From: an uncultured Pelagibacteraceae bacterium
GTDB lineage: Bacteria > Pseudomonadota > Alphaproteobacteria > Pelagibacterales > Pelagibacteraceae
DNA: 64,000 bases
Direction: 5' to 3'
Assembly: GCA_902631255.1 (NCBI GenBank)
Contig: CACOXS010000002.1
Span: 1 to 64,000, forward strand
Part shown: positions 1-14,324 of the stretch, piece after piece
Position numbering within the stretch: position 1 is the first letter of the stretch
Layout: each line of letters opens with the position of its first letter
Notes under the pieces: generated by a model
What the model was told of the DNA's origin: nothing
The model's database searches: none
Seen by the model: the letters and a program-made list of their open reading frames with translations, nothing else
Position numbers and translations under genes: made by a program

Positions 1-1293
1 AAATTCCATAGCAATACCAATTTCTCCAATTAATTCACCAGCATGAGGTCCAATTAAGTGTGCGCCTAATACTTTATCAGTTTTTTCATCAGCAAGAATC
101 TTTACAAAACCCTCTGTATCATCAATGGCTTTTGCTCTTGAGTTTGCCATAAATGAAAATTTTCCAATTTTATAATTAATTTTAAGATCTTTTAATTGTT
201 CTTCTGTTTTTCCAATAGAGGCAACCTCAGGACTTGTATAAATCACACCAGGAATAGTATCATAGTTAACATGACCTGATTGACCTGCTATATTTTCTGC
301 AACTGCAATTCCCTCATCTTCAGCTTTATGAGCTAACATAGGACCACTTATTACATCTCCTATCGCATAAATATTATTTTGATTAGTTTTAAAATTTTTG
401 TCTGTTTTTACTCTCTTTTTTTCATCTAATTCAACACCAATTTTTTGAAGATTTAGTCCCTCTGTATTTGGCTTTCGACCAACAGATATTAATACTACAT
501 CACATTCAAAATCTTTTTTGGTACCATTTTCGTTTAAAGTTGAAACAATTGCATTATTGTTATTCTTTTTAATCTGTTCTACTTTATGCTGCATATGAAA
601 ATTGATACCTTGTTTTTTTAAAATTTTCATAAACTCACTTGAAATTTCTCTATCCATACCTGGTGTGATATGATCTAGAAATTCAACTACATGAACTTCT
701 GAACCAAGTCTAGACCATACAGATCCCATCTCTAAACCTATGTATCCTCCACCAACCACAACCATTTTTTTAGGGACTTGTTCTAATTTGAGTGCTCCAG
801 TGGATGAAACAATTACTTTTTCATCGATTTCAATTCCTGGTAATGATACCGGAACTGAACCAGTTGCAATTATAGTATTTTCGGTTTGTATAATTGTCTC
901 TTTATTATCGTTATCTTTGATTATAATATCATTTTTAGATTTGAAACTTCCAGTACCTTTAAAATAGGTGACCTTATTTTTTTTAAGAAGAAATTCAACC
1001 CCTTTGGTCAAAATCGTAACTGCTTTGTCCTTATTCTTCATCATTTTTGACAAATTTAATTTTACCTCACCAATTTCAATTCCTTTATTTGATAGACTTT
1101 GTGCGTTATGAAACTCCTCAGATAAATTTAATAAACTTTTAGAGGGAATACATCCAACATTCAAACAAGTGCCACCTAGTGAACCTCTAGATTCTATACA
1201 TGCAGTTTTAAGGCCTAACTGTGCTAATCTTATTGCACAAACATAACCTCCAGGTCCTCCACCAATTACAACTGCTTGAAATTTATCTGTCAT
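1..1293 (-). CDS. lpdA: Dihydrolipoamide dehydrogenase (E3), 3' end cut by window edge
   Basis: E3 reoxidises the dihydrolipoyl group of the 2-oxoglutarate dehydrogenase complex using FAD and NAD+. The 431 visible residues open with an FAD-binding GGGPGG loop (residues 11-16) and the redox-active disulfide pair GGTCLNVGC (Cys43/Cys48). A second nucleotide-binding loop (VVVGGGYIG) and the FAD-contacting AIGD motif follow. The C-terminal part with the catalytic His-Glu pair lies beyond base 1; roughly 35 residues are missing compared with the family. The ATG at 1291-1293 directly follows the sucB stop, so it is the last visible gene of the sucCDAB-lpd run. It could also serve pyruvate dehydrogenase or the glycine cleavage system; context favours the OGDH assignment. 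Confidence 0.93.
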   Translation of the reverse strand, partial: MTDKFQAVVIGGGPGGYVCAIRLAQLGLKTACIESRGSLGGTCLNVGCIPSKSLLNLSEEFHNAQSLSNKGIEIGEVKLNLSKMMKNKDKAVTILTKGVEFLLKKNKVTYFKGTGSFKSKNDIIIKDNDNKETIIQTENTIIATGSVPVSLPGIEIDEKVIVSSTGALKLEQVPKKMVVVGGGYIGLEMGSVWSRLGSEVHVVEFLDHITPGMDREISSEFMKILKKQGINFHMQHKVEQIKKNNNNAIVSTLNENGTKKDFECDVVLISVGRKPNTEGLNLQKIGVELDEKKRVKTDKNFKTNQNNIYAIGDVISGPMLAHKAEDEGIAVAENIAGQSGHVNYDTIPGVIYTSPEVASIGKTEEQLKDLKINYKIGKFSFMANSRAKAIDDTEGFVKILADEKTDKVLGAHLIGPHAGELIGEIGIAMEF

Positions 1294-2586
1294 TTAAATA
1301 TCCAAAAATAGCCTTCTTGGTTCCTCTAAATTTTCTTTTATCATTTTTAAAAAGGAAACAGACTCTTTACCATCAACAATTCTATGGTCGTATGATAACG
1401 CTAAGTACATTATAGGTCTGATTTTAATTTCTCCATCAACTACGATAGGTCTATCAACTATATTATGCATACCTAAGACACCTGACTGTGGGAGATTAAG
1501 AATAGGCGTTGAAAGCATTGAACCATAAACACCTCCATTACTGATGGTGAAAGTTCCCCCTTGAAGATCTTCAATTGTTAATTTCCCATTTTTTGCTTTT
1601 TCAGAAATTTCTTTAATATTTTTTTCAATATCCGCAAACGATAATTCATCTGCATTTTTTAGGACTGGTACGACCAATCCTTTTTCAGTGCCAACTGCAA
1701 AACTTATATTATAATAATTTTTATAAACAATTGTATCACCCTCAATCTCAGCGTTTATCGCAGGAAAATTTTTTAATGCTACTATACTTGCTTTTACGAA
1801 AAAAGACATGAACCCCAATTTTACACCATAGCGATTTTGAAAATCATCTTGATTTTCTTTCCTCATCATCATTACATTTGACATATCAACTTCATTAAAT
1901 GTTGTAAGAAGGGCTGCATTATCCTGTGCTTGTTTTAATCTCTTAGCAATAGTTTGTCTTAACCTGGTCATTTTAATTCTTTCTTCTTGACCATATTTTA
2001 TTTTTCTTTCAGATGGAGGAGGATTGACACCCATTAAATTTATTAGATCACCTTTTAAAACTCTGCCATCTTTTCCTGAACCTTTGACAGAACTGATATC
2101 TATTTTATTTTCAGTTACAATTTTTCTTACTGCTGGAGACAAAGTTTCATCGATTTTTGCCTCAACATCTACTTTTAAAGGTTCTACCTCTTTCGTAAGA
2201 ACTAATGGCTTTTCGTCTTCAACATTTTCTTGAAAAACTTCTATCTCTTCACTTTTATCATCATCGTCTTTCAAATCATCACTATCTTCATCAAATTTGA
2301 CAGTGGGTTGTATTTTTTTAATCTCCTGATTTTCTTTTGATTTGTTCTCACTCTCTGAAACAAATCCTAAATCCGCACCAACTTCAACGACCGATCCATT
2401 TTTTGAATTTATTTTTGTAAGAATACCAGACACCGGTGAGGGCACCTCTAAATTTACTTTATCAGTTTCTAGTTCAACAAGTGGTTCATCAGCTTCAACA
2501 GGGTCACCTTCATTTTTTAACCACTTTGAGACAGTTGCCTCTGTAATACTTTCCCCAAGAACTGGAACTAATATCTTTTCACTCAT
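1294..2586 (-). CDS. sucB: Dihydrolipoyllysine succinyltransferase (E2 of 2-oxoglutarate dehydrogenase)
   Basis: The E2 core transfers the succinyl group to CoA. An N-terminal lipoyl domain (about 1-75) carries the lipoylated Lys43 in [10 protein letters not shown]. An acidic linker rich in Glu, Asp and Lys follows (about 80-145). A peripheral-subunit-binding domain sits at about 150-186 ([21 protein letters not shown]). The catalytic acyltransferase domain ends with YDHRIVDG (His401, Asp405). The total of 430 residues is normal for a single-lipoyl SucB. It starts 7 bases after the sucA stop and abuts lpdA, which indicates co-translation of E1, E2 and E3. Neighbouring sucA makes OGDH rather than PDH the clear assignment. 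Confidence 0.96.
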   Translation of the reverse strand: MSEKILVPVLGESITEATVSKWLKNEGDPVEADEPLVELETDKVNLEVPSPVSGILTKINSKNGSVVEVGADLGFVSESENKSKENQEIKKIQPTVKFDEDSDDLKDDDDKSEEIEVFQENVEDEKPLVLTKEVEPLKVDVEAKIDETLSPAVRKIVTENKIDISSVKGSGKDGRVLKGDLINLMGVNPPPSERKIKYGQEERIKMTRLRQTIAKRLKQAQDNAALLTTFNEVDMSNVMMMRKENQDDFQNRYGVKLGFMSFFVKASIVALKNFPAINAEIEGDTIVYKNYYNISFAVGTEKGLVVPVLKNADELSFADIEKNIKEISEKAKNGKLTIEDLQGGTFTISNGGVYGSMLSTPILNLPQSGVLGMHNIVDRPIVVDGEIKIRPIMYLALSYDHRIVDGKESVSFLKMIKENLEEPRRLFLDI

Positions 2587-2592
2587 TAATAT

Positions 2593-5466
2593 TTATTCAA
2601 AAACTTTCTTTATAATTTCTTGTTGTTGAGAAACATGTCTCTTGGCATATCCTGTTGCAGGTGATGCATCTGGACTTCTTCCAATATAAGAAATCATACT
2701 ATTCTTAGCCTTAATATTATCTAATGTCCATTGGATATAATCTCTGACTGAAAACCAAGCACCCATATTTTTGGGTTCTTCTTGACACCAATAAAATTTT
2801 GCTTTTTTTGCATATGGTTTAAGCTCATTAGCAAGTGCTTTTGCTGGAAAAGGGTAAAGTTGTTCAATCCGATATAACACCACGTTGTCTTTTTTTATTT
2901 TTTCTCTTGCTTCAAGTAAATCAAAATAGACTTTTCCAGAACAAAGAATCACTTTTTCAATATCTTTTGATTTTTTTAGTTTAATAAATCCTTTTACTTT
3001 CGGATCAATAGCATGATCCCATAAAACTCTGTGAAATGAATTTTTTTTACTAAAATCATCTAAATTGGAAACACAATGTTTATGACGTAATAAAGATTTA
3101 GGAGTCATGATAATTAATGGTTTTCTAAAATCTCTATGCATTTGTCTTCTTAAAGCATGAAAATAATTTGCAGGAGTTGTGCAATTCATGACTTGCATAT
3201 TGTCATTTGAACATAATTGTAAAAACCTTTCTAACCTTGCTGATGAATGTTCGGGTCCTTGACCCTCATATCCATGTGGTAACAACATTACTAAACCAGA
3301 GGCTCTCGACCATTTTCGTTCCCCTGAGGCTATGAATTGATCGATAACTACTTGCGCACCATTAGCAAAATCTCCAAATTGAGCCTCCCAGATAGTAAGA
3401 GTATTAGGTTCAACTAAACTATATCCATATTCAAATCCTAGAACAGCTAATTCCGATAAAAAACTATCTACTATTTCAAAATTTTTTTGTTTATTAGAAA
3501 TATTATTTAAAGGTATATATCTCGAATTATCTATTTGATTTCTTAAAACAGAGTGTCTTTGACTAAATGTGCCTCTTCCTGAGTCTTGACCTACAAGTCT
3601 TACTGGATAACCCTCCTCCAATAGTGACCCGAATGCTAAAGACTCCGCTGTTGACCAGTCTATGCCTTTACCTTTAGAAACTGAGATTTTACGATTATCT
3701 AAAATTTTTGTAATTGTTTTGTGAATATTTATTTCAGTCGGTATTGTATTTATTTTATCGGAAATATTTCTCAATTTTTTGGTGTCATAACCTGTTACTC
3801 CTCTTTTGTCTTTTCCTCGCTCTGGTTTATATCTTGACCAGGTTCCCTCAAACCACTCTATTTTTGGTTTATAATTTTTTGCATTTTTAAATTGATCATC
3901 TAAAAGATCTTTAAATTTTTTTATAGAATTATTTAAATAATCATTTGTAATTGATCCTTCACTTACCAGTTTTTCACCATAAACTTTAATAGTTGAGGGA
4001 TGAGATCTTATCTTTTTATACATTAAAGGCTGAGTAAACGAGGGTTCATCACCCTCATTATGTCCAAATCTTCTGTAACAAATTAAATCAATGACAACAT
4101 CTCTATTAAATTTTAATCTAAAGTCTGTTGCAATTCTTGCTGCATAAACAACTGCTTCAGGATCGTCACCATTAACATGAATAATTGGAGCTTCAACCAT
4201 TTTAGCTATATCAGATGGATATGGCGAGGATCTCGCAAATCTTGGGCTTGTTGTAAAACCTATTTGATTGTTTACGATAATATGAATTGTGCCACCAGTG
4301 TTATGTCCTGGAAGACCAGACATTGCGAAGCATTCAGCAACTACTCCTTGTCCAGCAAAGGCTGCATCTCCATGAATAAGAATTGGAATTACTTTTTTTC
4401 TCTCTTTATCTTTATGAAAAAATTGTTTCGCTCTAGTTTGTCCTAAGACGACTGGATTTACTGCTTCTAAATGTGAAGGATTATCGGTCAAACTAACATG
4501 AACTGAATTTCCATCAAACTCTCTATTAGATGAAGCACCTAAATGATATTTAACATCTCCAGTATCATCTTGAGACTTTGAACTTATTTCTCCCGCAAAC
4601 TCATTAAATATTCTTTTGTAAGATTTTTGAAGAACATTAGCTAATACATTAAGTCGACCTCTGTGAGACATCCCGATTTTAACTTCTTTAACATTTGACT
4701 GACCGCCAATTTTAATTATTTGTTCAAGTGCAGGAATTAAGCTTTCACCACCATCAAGACCAAATCTTTTGGTCCCAACATATTTTGTATGAAGAAATTT
4801 TTCAAAACCCTCAGCTTGAATCAATTTGTTAAGAATTGCCTCTTTACCATTTTGTGTAAAATTAAAATCATCTGCCTTTTCAACACGATCTCTAAACCAC
4901 TTTCTCTCAGTAGGATTTGAAATATGCATATATTCATAACCTAAAGAACCACAATACTTTTCTTTTAAGAATTTTAATATTTCATTAATATTTGAGTATT
5001 GCTTATTAGTGACATTGTCTAAGAAAATTTTCTTTTGATAATCTTCTTTTTTAAATCCATAAGACTCTGGATGAAGTTCCTCTAAATAATCTGATTTTAA
5101 CAATCCTAATGGATCAAGCTTTGCAATTAGATGACCTCTTTGTCTATATGATCTGATCATCGCAACGGCTTTAATTGAATTTGTGTTTGATTTAATTATA
5201 TCATCATTATTTTGTTCTGTGATTTGATTTTCAAAATTTTTCTTTTTATTTATTGAAACTTTCTTAGAAGGACTCCACGAAGGACCATTGATTTCATTTA
5301 CAATTATATCGTCTTCATCTCCAACTTCTTTAAAATATTTTCTCCAGCTATCAGGTAATTCAGGATCATTATTTACAAATTTTAAGTACATTTCTTCGAT
5401 GAAAGCGCTGTTTGATTTATTGAGAAAGGCTGTTTTTTTAAATTCTAAATTTTTAGAGGAAGACAT
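2593..5466 (-). CDS. sucA: 2-oxoglutarate dehydrogenase E1 component
   Basis: This thiamine-diphosphate enzyme decarboxylates 2-oxoglutarate and succinylates the E2 lipoyl arm. The 957 residues match the usual SucA length. Visible landmarks are the N-terminal E2-interaction segment (FVNNDPELPDSWRKYF), SHRGRLNVLANVL near residue 268, and the ThDP/Mg region GDAAFAGQGVV near 369 followed by NNQIGFTT. The C-terminal transketolase-like half has GQDSGRGTFSQRH, EYGYSL and LPHGYEGQGPEHSSAR. The ATG start lies 35 bases after the sucD stop; that spacer shows no convincing hairpin. It belongs to the sucCDAB-lpd block. Confidence 0.97.
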   Translation of the reverse strand: MSSSKNLEFKKTAFLNKSNSAFIEEMYLKFVNNDPELPDSWRKYFKEVGDEDDIIVNEINGPSWSPSKKVSINKKKNFENQITEQNNDDIIKSNTNSIKAVAMIRSYRQRGHLIAKLDPLGLLKSDYLEELHPESYGFKKEDYQKKIFLDNVTNKQYSNINEILKFLKEKYCGSLGYEYMHISNPTERKWFRDRVEKADDFNFTQNGKEAILNKLIQAEGFEKFLHTKYVGTKRFGLDGGESLIPALEQIIKIGGQSNVKEVKIGMSHRGRLNVLANVLQKSYKRIFNEFAGEISSKSQDDTGDVKYHLGASSNREFDGNSVHVSLTDNPSHLEAVNPVVLGQTRAKQFFHKDKERKKVIPILIHGDAAFAGQGVVAECFAMSGLPGHNTGGTIHIIVNNQIGFTTSPRFARSSPYPSDIAKMVEAPIIHVNGDDPEAVVYAARIATDFRLKFNRDVVIDLICYRRFGHNEGDEPSFTQPLMYKKIRSHPSTIKVYGEKLVSEGSITNDYLNNSIKKFKDLLDDQFKNAKNYKPKIEWFEGTWSRYKPERGKDKRGVTGYDTKKLRNISDKINTIPTEINIHKTITKILDNRKISVSKGKGIDWSTAESLAFGSLLEEGYPVRLVGQDSGRGTFSQRHSVLRNQIDNSRYIPLNNISNKQKNFEIVDSFLSELAVLGFEYGYSLVEPNTLTIWEAQFGDFANGAQVVIDQFIASGERKWSRASGLVMLLPHGYEGQGPEHSSARLERFLQLCSNDNMQVMNCTTPANYFHALRRQMHRDFRKPLIIMTPKSLLRHKHCVSNLDDFSKKNSFHRVLWDHAIDPKVKGFIKLKKSKDIEKVILCSGKVYFDLLEAREKIKKDNVVLYRIEQLYPFPAKALANELKPYAKKAKFYWCQEEPKNMGAWFSVRDYIQWTLDNIKAKNSMISYIGRSPDASPATGYAKRHVSQQQEIIKKVFE

Positions 5467-5501
5467 TATGTTTAATCAATATAAACTGACTAAGAAATTT
5501 T

Positions 5502-6376
5502 TCAATCAGACAATTTATCGAACAATGTTTTTCCAATTTTGGAGGGAGAATTTGCCATTGTTATTCCACAATCTTCCATCTTTTTAATCTTATCTTTAGC
5601 ACCACCTTTGCCCCCAGAAATGATTGCACCAGCATGGCCCATTCTACGACCTGGTGGTGCTGTTATACCCGCTATAAAGCCAACAATTGGTTTTTTTATT
5701 TTGTGATTTTGAATAAATTCTGCTGCTTCCTCTTCGGCTGTTCCTCCAATTTCTCCTATCATTAAAATAGACTCTGTTTCGTCATCATTCAAAAATAAAT
5801 CTAAGCAATCAATAAAATTTGTACCATTTATTGGATCTCCACCAATACCTATACAAGTAGATTGACCTAATCCATTTTCTGTGGTTTGAGCAACTGCCTC
5901 ATAGGTTAAAGTCCCAGATCTAGAGACAATACCAACTGAACCTTTTTTGTGGATATTGCCTGGCATGATACCAATTTTACATTCATCAGGAGTTATTATT
6001 CCTGGACAATTAGGTCCAATTAATCTGGAATTTGATTTTAGTAATTTCTGTTTAACTCTCAACATATCTTGAATTGGGATTCCTTCAGTAATGCAAACAA
6101 TTAACTCGATTGATGCTTCTATTGCCTCAATGATTGCTGCAGCAGCAAACTTTGCTGGTACATATATCATCGTGGCGTTAGCACCCTCAGAGTTTTTAGC
6201 CTCTTTAACTGTATTAAAAACTGGTAATCCTAAATGTTTTTGTCCTCCTTTTTTAGGAGTGACTCCACCTACTAATTTTGTTCCATATTTAATTGCTTGC
6301 TCAGAGTGAAATGTTCCATGTGACCCCGTGAAACCCTGACAAATTAATCTAGTTTCTTTATTTACAAGAACTGACA

Positions 6377-6377
<1 letters not shown>
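5502..6377 (-). CDS. sucD: Succinyl-CoA synthetase alpha subunit
   Basis: With SucC it interconverts succinyl-CoA and succinate while making a nucleoside triphosphate. The CoA-binding N-terminus ([16 protein letters not shown]), the central [19 protein letters not shown] segment, and the phosphohistidine loop [10 protein letters not shown] (His near residue 247) are all present. The length of 291 residues is typical. The ATG overlaps the sucC stop by one base (TAATG), which is a hallmark of translational coupling between the two subunits. Confidence 0.97.
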
Positions 6378-10010
<3,633 letters not shown>

Positions 10011-10052
10011 AAATAGGACCTTTTAGATTAAAAATTGTTATTAGTCTATTGT

Positions 10053-10835
10053 TTAAATATTAGCTGTTGCTAACATTTTTTTTATTTCAGCAATTGCTTT
10101 TGCAGGATTTAAACCTTTTGGACAAGCGCTAGTACAGTTTAAAATTGTGTGACACCTATAAAGTTTAAGTTCATCTGCCACCTTTTTTAATCTTGAATTT
10201 CTCTCTTCATCTCTACTATCTATGATCCACCGATAGGCTTGTAAAAGTACTGCTGGTCCTAGATATTTATCACCATTCCACCAATAACTTGGGCAAGAAG
10301 TTGAACAACACGCACACATTATACATTCATATGCGCCATCTAGTTTAGCTCTATCTTCTTTAGATTGAAAAATTTCTTTAGTTTCTGACTTTGAATTTGA
10401 TTTTAACCATGGCTCAATTGATTGATACTGTTTATATAAACCATCCAAGTCGCCTATTAGATCTTTTTTGACTTTAAGGTGTGGTAATGGATAAATATTG
10501 ATATCACCATCTATATCTTTGTGGGGAGTTGTACAGGCAAGGCCATTTTTTCCATCCATATTCATCGCACACGAACCACAAACTCCATGAGCACAAGATC
10601 TTCTATAAGCCAAAGTCGGATCTATTTCATTTTTAATTTTATTTAAAATATCTAAAACTTTTGAGGGACAATTATCCATATCAACTTCATAGGTATCAAT
10701 TCTAGGATTTTCCTCTGTAGACGGGTCCCATCTATAAACATTTACTTTTCTAAGATTTTTTGAACCAGTTTTATCCTTAAAATATTTACCTTTTTTTACT
10801 TTTGAGTTGTCAGGTAAACCTATTTGAGCCATCAA
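10053..10835 (-). CDS. sdhB: Succinate dehydrogenase iron-sulfur subunit
   Basis: SdhB relays electrons from SdhA to quinone. Three cluster motifs are intact: CAHGVCGSC plus a later Cys (LACTTPH) for the 2Fe-2S centre; [12 protein letters not shown] for the 4Fe-4S/3Fe-4S domain; and [15 protein letters not shown] completing the set. The 260 residues match the family. Two ATG codons open the frame (10835 and 10832) and overlap the sdhA stop, so translation is probably coupled. Conservation of the 3Fe-4S cysteines shows the relay to the membrane quinone site is complete even though the membrane anchor is unusual (see sdhC and sdhD). Confidence 0.96.
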   Translation of the reverse strand: MMAQIGLPDNSKVKKGKYFKDKTGSKNLRKVNVYRWDPSTEENPRIDTYEVDMDNCPSKVLDILNKIKNEIDPTLAYRRSCAHGVCGSCAMNMDGKNGLACTTPHKDIDGDINIYPLPHLKVKKDLIGDLDGLYKQYQSIEPWLKSNSKSETKEIFQSKEDRAKLDGAYECIMCACCSTSCPSYWWNGDKYLGPAVLLQAYRWIIDSRDEERNSRLKKVADELKLYRCHTILNCTSACPKGLNPAKAIAEIKKMLATANI

Positions 10836-12607
10836 TAAACTCTTTCCTGAGGTGGAAAATATTGCACTTCATTAGTCAATGTTGATTTGTGAACTTCTCT
10901 ATAACTAATTTTTGTATCTTTTCCGTCACACCAGGCAAGAGTATGTTGCATAAATTTATTATCATCTCTTTTTGGAAAGTCTTCTCTCGCATGTGCTCCT
11001 CGACTTTCCTTTCTGTTATAGGCTGAATCAACTGTTACTACAGCTTGTCTTATTAAATTATCAAATTCTAAAGTTTCAACTAAATCAGTATTAAAAATTA
11101 AAGATTTATCTTTAACTGATAAAGAGTCTAGCCCATCATAAGTTTTTCTTATTTCATTAACACCTTCTTTAAGAGTTTTTTCAGTTCTAAAAACAGCACA
11201 CTTGGACTGCATAGTTTTCTGCATTGATAACCTTAGTTCAGCTGTTCCAATGTCACCCTGTGAATTTCTTATTTTATCAAAACGATCTAAGCATTTTTGG
11301 GTTTCTGTTTCACTGATTTCCTCGTGTGGAGTTCCTGGTTTTATTAGCTCTGCTGCACGTTTAGCAGCTGCTCTACCAAAAACAACTAAATCAATTAATG
11401 AGTTTGAACCAAGTCTGTTTGCGCCATGAACTGAAACACACGCTGCTTCACCTATTGCCATTAAACCTGGAACAGTTTTTTCTGAACCGTTTACAGTTAA
11501 TACTTCTGCTTTATAATTTGTTGGAATTCCACCCATATTATAATGAACTGTTGGAACAACCGGAATTGGTTCTTTGGTAACATCTACATTAGCAAATAAT
11601 CTTGCAGCATCAGTTATACCAGGTAATCTACTTTCGATAATATCCTTATCTAAGTGACTTAAATTAAGATGAACGTGATCTTGATCTTTTCCAACTCCCC
11701 TTCCTTCATTAATCTCAATTGACATCGATCTACTCACAACATCTCTTGATGCTAAATCTTTCGCTTTAGGGGCATATCTTTCCATAAATCTTTCACCCTT
11801 AGAATTTGTAAGATATCCTCCTTCACCTCTTGCGCCCTCTGTGATCAATGTGCCATGACCATAAATTCCTGTTGGATGAAATTGAACAAATTCCATATCT
11901 TGCAATGGTAAACCTGCTCTTAATACCATCGCATTACCATCGCCCGTACAAGTATGGGCTGATGTTGCAGAATAATATACTTTTCCATAACCACCTGTTG
12001 CGATTATAACAGTGTGAGCTCTAAATCTATGAATAGTTCCATCATTTAAATTCCAAGCAATAAGACCTTTGCACGCTCCATCTTTCATTAATAAATCTAA
12101 TGCAAAGTACTCAATAAAAAATTCTGTATTATGTTTTAAAGCTTGTCCATATAAAGTATGTAAAATTGCATGACCTGTTCTATCAGCGGCTGCACAAGTT
12201 CTTTGTACAATTCCATTGCCGTAATTTTTGGTCATACCACCAAATGGTCTTTGATAAATTTTTCCATCTTCAGTTCTACTAAATGGAACACCATATTTTT
12301 CTAGCTCTATTACAGCCTTTGGTGCCTCCTTACAGAGATATTCAATACTATCCTGATCACCTAACCAATCAGCTCCTTTAACTGTGTCGTACATATGCCA
12401 ACGCCAATCATCCTCACCCATATTTCCTAAAGCAGCGGAAATACCACCTTGCGCTGCAGAGGTGTGACTTCTAGTTGGAAAGACTTTTGAAATACAAGCT
12501 GTTTTTAAACCAGCCTCACTTAAACCAACCGCGGCCCTTAGACCAGAACCACCTGCTCCCAAGACTACCACATCGTATTCATGATCGATTATTTTGTAAG
12601 AACTCAT
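10832..12607 (-). CDS. sdhA: Succinate dehydrogenase flavoprotein subunit
   Basis: This is the catalytic subunit that oxidises succinate to fumarate. The FAD-binding [13 protein letters not shown] is at residues 14-26, and the covalent flavin His is His48 within [11 protein letters not shown]. Other matches are [25 protein letters not shown] in pieces around the active site, [10 protein letters not shown], and [19 protein letters not shown]. The length of 591 residues is normal. The start overlaps the sdhD stop by four bases. No oddities were seen. Confidence 0.97.
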   Translation of the reverse strand: MSSYKIIDHEYDVVVLGAGGSGLRAAVGLSEAGLKTACISKVFPTRSHTSAAQGGISAALGNMGEDDWRWHMYDTVKGADWLGDQDSIEYLCKEAPKAVIELEKYGVPFSRTEDGKIYQRPFGGMTKNYGNGIVQRTCAAADRTGHAILHTLYGQALKHNTEFFIEYFALDLLMKDGACKGLIAWNLNDGTIHRFRAHTVIIATGGYGKVYYSATSAHTCTGDGNAMVLRAGLPLQDMEFVQFHPTGIYGHGTLITEGARGEGGYLTNSKGERFMERYAPKAKDLASRDVVSRSMSIEINEGRGVGKDQDHVHLNLSHLDKDIIESRLPGITDAARLFANVDVTKEPIPVVPTVHYNMGGIPTNYKAEVLTVNGSEKTVPGLMAIGEAACVSVHGANRLGSNSLIDLVVFGRAAAKRAAELIKPGTPHEEISETETQKCLDRFDKIRNSQGDIGTAELRLSMQKTMQSKCAVFRTEKTLKEGVNEIRKTYDGLDSLSVKDKSLIFNTDLVETLEFDNLIRQAVVTVDSAYNRKESRGAHAREDFPKRDDNKFMQHTLAWCDGKDTKISYREVHKSTLTNEVQYFPPQERVY

Positions 12608-12927
12608 AAGTTAATTAATAATATAATTGTAATTAATGGAATTACCACAGCTGATACGTACAAAAAAACATTTGCGACATTTTTGATTTTATAATCTTTT
12701 ATATAATCCTCAAAAACCTCACTAATACTTAATGCTGAAAAGAAATATGCAGTAATAATAAATAAGCTAAATAAAAACTTAGATAATGGATTCGTAAAAA
12801 ATTCCAATACCTCTGAATAACTCTGATCATAAATACTAATAAAACTTAGAATAAACCAGGCCATTAATGGAACTAATATTGCTCCACTTATTTTTAAAAA
12901 AATCCATTTTTTTGTTGCAGCAATCAT
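12604..12927 (-). CDS. sdhD: Succinate dehydrogenase membrane anchor subunit, heme-ligand His replaced
   Basis: This is a small three-helix membrane anchor that forms the quinone pocket with SdhC. I start it at the ATG at 12927 (107 residues), one base after the sdhC stop; a TTG at 12948 would extend it inside sdhC with no family support. The C-terminal part of helix 2 keeps V71, D74 and Y75, which align with the V-x-x-D-Y segment of E. coli SdhD that includes quinone-site Tyr83. In that register the heme b ligand His71 corresponds to Phe63 here and the nearby Gly to Ser67. Together with SdhC Gln80 this suggests the anchor does not bind heme. Identity as SdhD rests on size, topology and position. 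Confidence 0.85.
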   Translation of the reverse strand: MIAATKKWIFLKISGAILVPLMAWFILSFISIYDQSYSEVLEFFTNPLSKFLFSLFIITAYFFSALSISEVFEDYIKDYKIKNVANVFLYVSAVVIPLITIILLINL

Positions 12928-12928
12928 T

Positions 12929-13312
12929 TTAAAATAAATTTTTTCCAATCAAATATAAAATTATAGTTAAAAAGATTGACCCTATAATTACTAAAAGACC
13001 AGTTATTTTAGTTGTCTTAAGTTCAAATCCATAACCTAAATCCATTATCAAATGTCTAATCTCACTTAAAATTTGAAAACAAAAAGACCAGGTCAATCCT
13101 AAAGTAATAAATTTTCCAATTTGAGAATTTAATAGTAAATTAACAGCCTCATAACTATTTTCACCTAATAATAATAAAGATGCCCACAAACAAATTAATG
13201 TAATCCCAATTATATTTATTATGCCCGTAATTCTGTGTGAAATAGATACTAAAGACGAAATATGCCATTTATAAACTTGTATATGAGGGGATAATGGTTT
13301 TTTATTTTCCAT
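12929..13312 (-). CDS. sdhC: Succinate dehydrogenase cytochrome b-type subunit, heme-ligand His replaced
   Basis: This is a three-helix membrane anchor of complex II, 127 residues long. The N-terminus has RPLSPH-like KKPLSPHIQVYK and the quinone-site segment SLVSISHRITG, with Ser23 and Arg27 aligning with E. coli Ser27 and Arg31. In helix 2, IRHLIMDLGYG aligns with E. coli IRHMMMDFGY, and four residues before that segment the axial heme ligand His84 is Gln80 here (E. coli Gly88 is Glu84). The quinone site is thus kept and the heme site lost by this alignment. It overlaps the end of asd by 11 bases, tying the sdh genes to the asd transcript. Confidence 0.9.
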   Translation of the reverse strand: MENKKPLSPHIQVYKWHISSLVSISHRITGIINIIGITLICLWASLLLLGENSYEAVNLLLNSQIGKFITLGLTWSFCFQILSEIRHLIMDLGYGFELKTTKITGLLVIIGSIFLTIILYLIGKNLF

Positions 13313-14309
13313 GGTAATTGTTTTTAATTACTGTTTCTGCAATTTCTACTGCATTCAAAGCCGCGCCTCTCAAAAGATTATCTGAAACGATCCATAAGTT
13401 TAATCCATTTTTAATTGTTTTATCTTCTCTTATCCTTGAAATAAAAGTTTCATCCATTCCCTCTGCTTCAATTGGAGTTGAATAACCGCCATCATTTCTT
13501 TCATCAATAACTTTACAACCTTCAAAATTATTCAAAGCATCTCTTACCTTTTCCAGAGTAAAAGGTTTTTCAAATTGTAAGTTGACTGACTCAGAATGAG
13601 AAACAGAGATTGGTAATCTCACACATGTTGCCGTTAAATCAATTTTGGTATCTAAAATTTTTTTAGTTTCGTTCATCATTTTTAACTCTTCCTTAGTATA
13701 ACCATCATCTGCAAATTGATCGATATGAGGGATGGCATTAAAAGCTATTTGTTTTGTAAAATTTTTAGATGATACTTTTTTACCATCTAAAACTAGTTTA
13801 GTTTGCTCAATAAGTTCATCCATGGGAGCTTTTCCACCTCCAGAAACTGATTGATAAGTAGACACAACAATTCTTTTGATAATAAATAGATCGTGTAAAG
13901 GTTTAAGAGCAATCACTAATTGAGCTGTTGAACAATTCGGATTTGCAACAATATTTTTTTTAATTTTTTTTAGATCATCTGAATTTACTTGTGGAACTAT
14001 TAAAGGTACGTCTGGATCCATTCTAAAAAAACTAGAGTTATCAATTACCAAGCAATTTTTGGCTGCTCTTTCAGCAAATTTTTCAGAAATTTTTCCACCG
14101 GCTGCAAAAAAAGCTATATTAACTTTTGAGAAATCAAAATTTTCTAAATCAAGGACATCCATTTCCTTACCTCTAAAACCAATTTTTTTTCCAACACTTT
14201 TTGAGGACGCAACTAAATATAAATTATCTATTGAAAATTCTTTTCTCTCCAAAATTTCCAATGTTTTTCTACCAACATTTCCTGTTGCTCCTACAATTGC
14301 AATATTCAT
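13302..14309 (-). CDS. asd: Aspartate-semialdehyde dehydrogenase
   Basis: It reduces aspartyl-4-phosphate to the semialdehyde for lysine, diaminopimelate, threonine and methionine synthesis. The N-terminus shows the NADP loop IVGATGNVGRKTLEIL. The catalytic Cys lies in NPNCSTAQ near residue 127, and the second half has VSGGGKAPMDEL and the substrate-binding VRLPISVSHSESV. The length of 335 residues is standard for the bacterial short form. Its usual partner leuB is separated from it here by the four-gene DMSP cassette. The frame runs 11 bases into sdhC. Confidence 0.96.
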   Translation of the reverse strand: MNIAIVGATGNVGRKTLEILERKEFSIDNLYLVASSKSVGKKIGFRGKEMDVLDLENFDFSKVNIAFFAAGGKISEKFAERAAKNCLVIDNSSFFRMDPDVPLIVPQVNSDDLKKIKKNIVANPNCSTAQLVIALKPLHDLFIIKRIVVSTYQSVSGGGKAPMDELIEQTKLVLDGKKVSSKNFTKQIAFNAIPHIDQFADDGYTKEELKMMNETKKILDTKIDLTATCVRLPISVSHSESVNLQFEKPFTLEKVRDALNNFEGCKVIDERNDGGYSTPIEAEGMDETFISRIREDKTIKNGLNLWIVSDNLLRGAALNAVEIAETVIKNNYHGK

Positions 14310-14324
14310 GATCTAAGTTTTATA

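Noticed and set aside
12928..12948. Upstream TTG start for sdhD
   Set aside because: It lies inside sdhC and adds residues without family support; ATG 12927 is one base after the sdhC stop.
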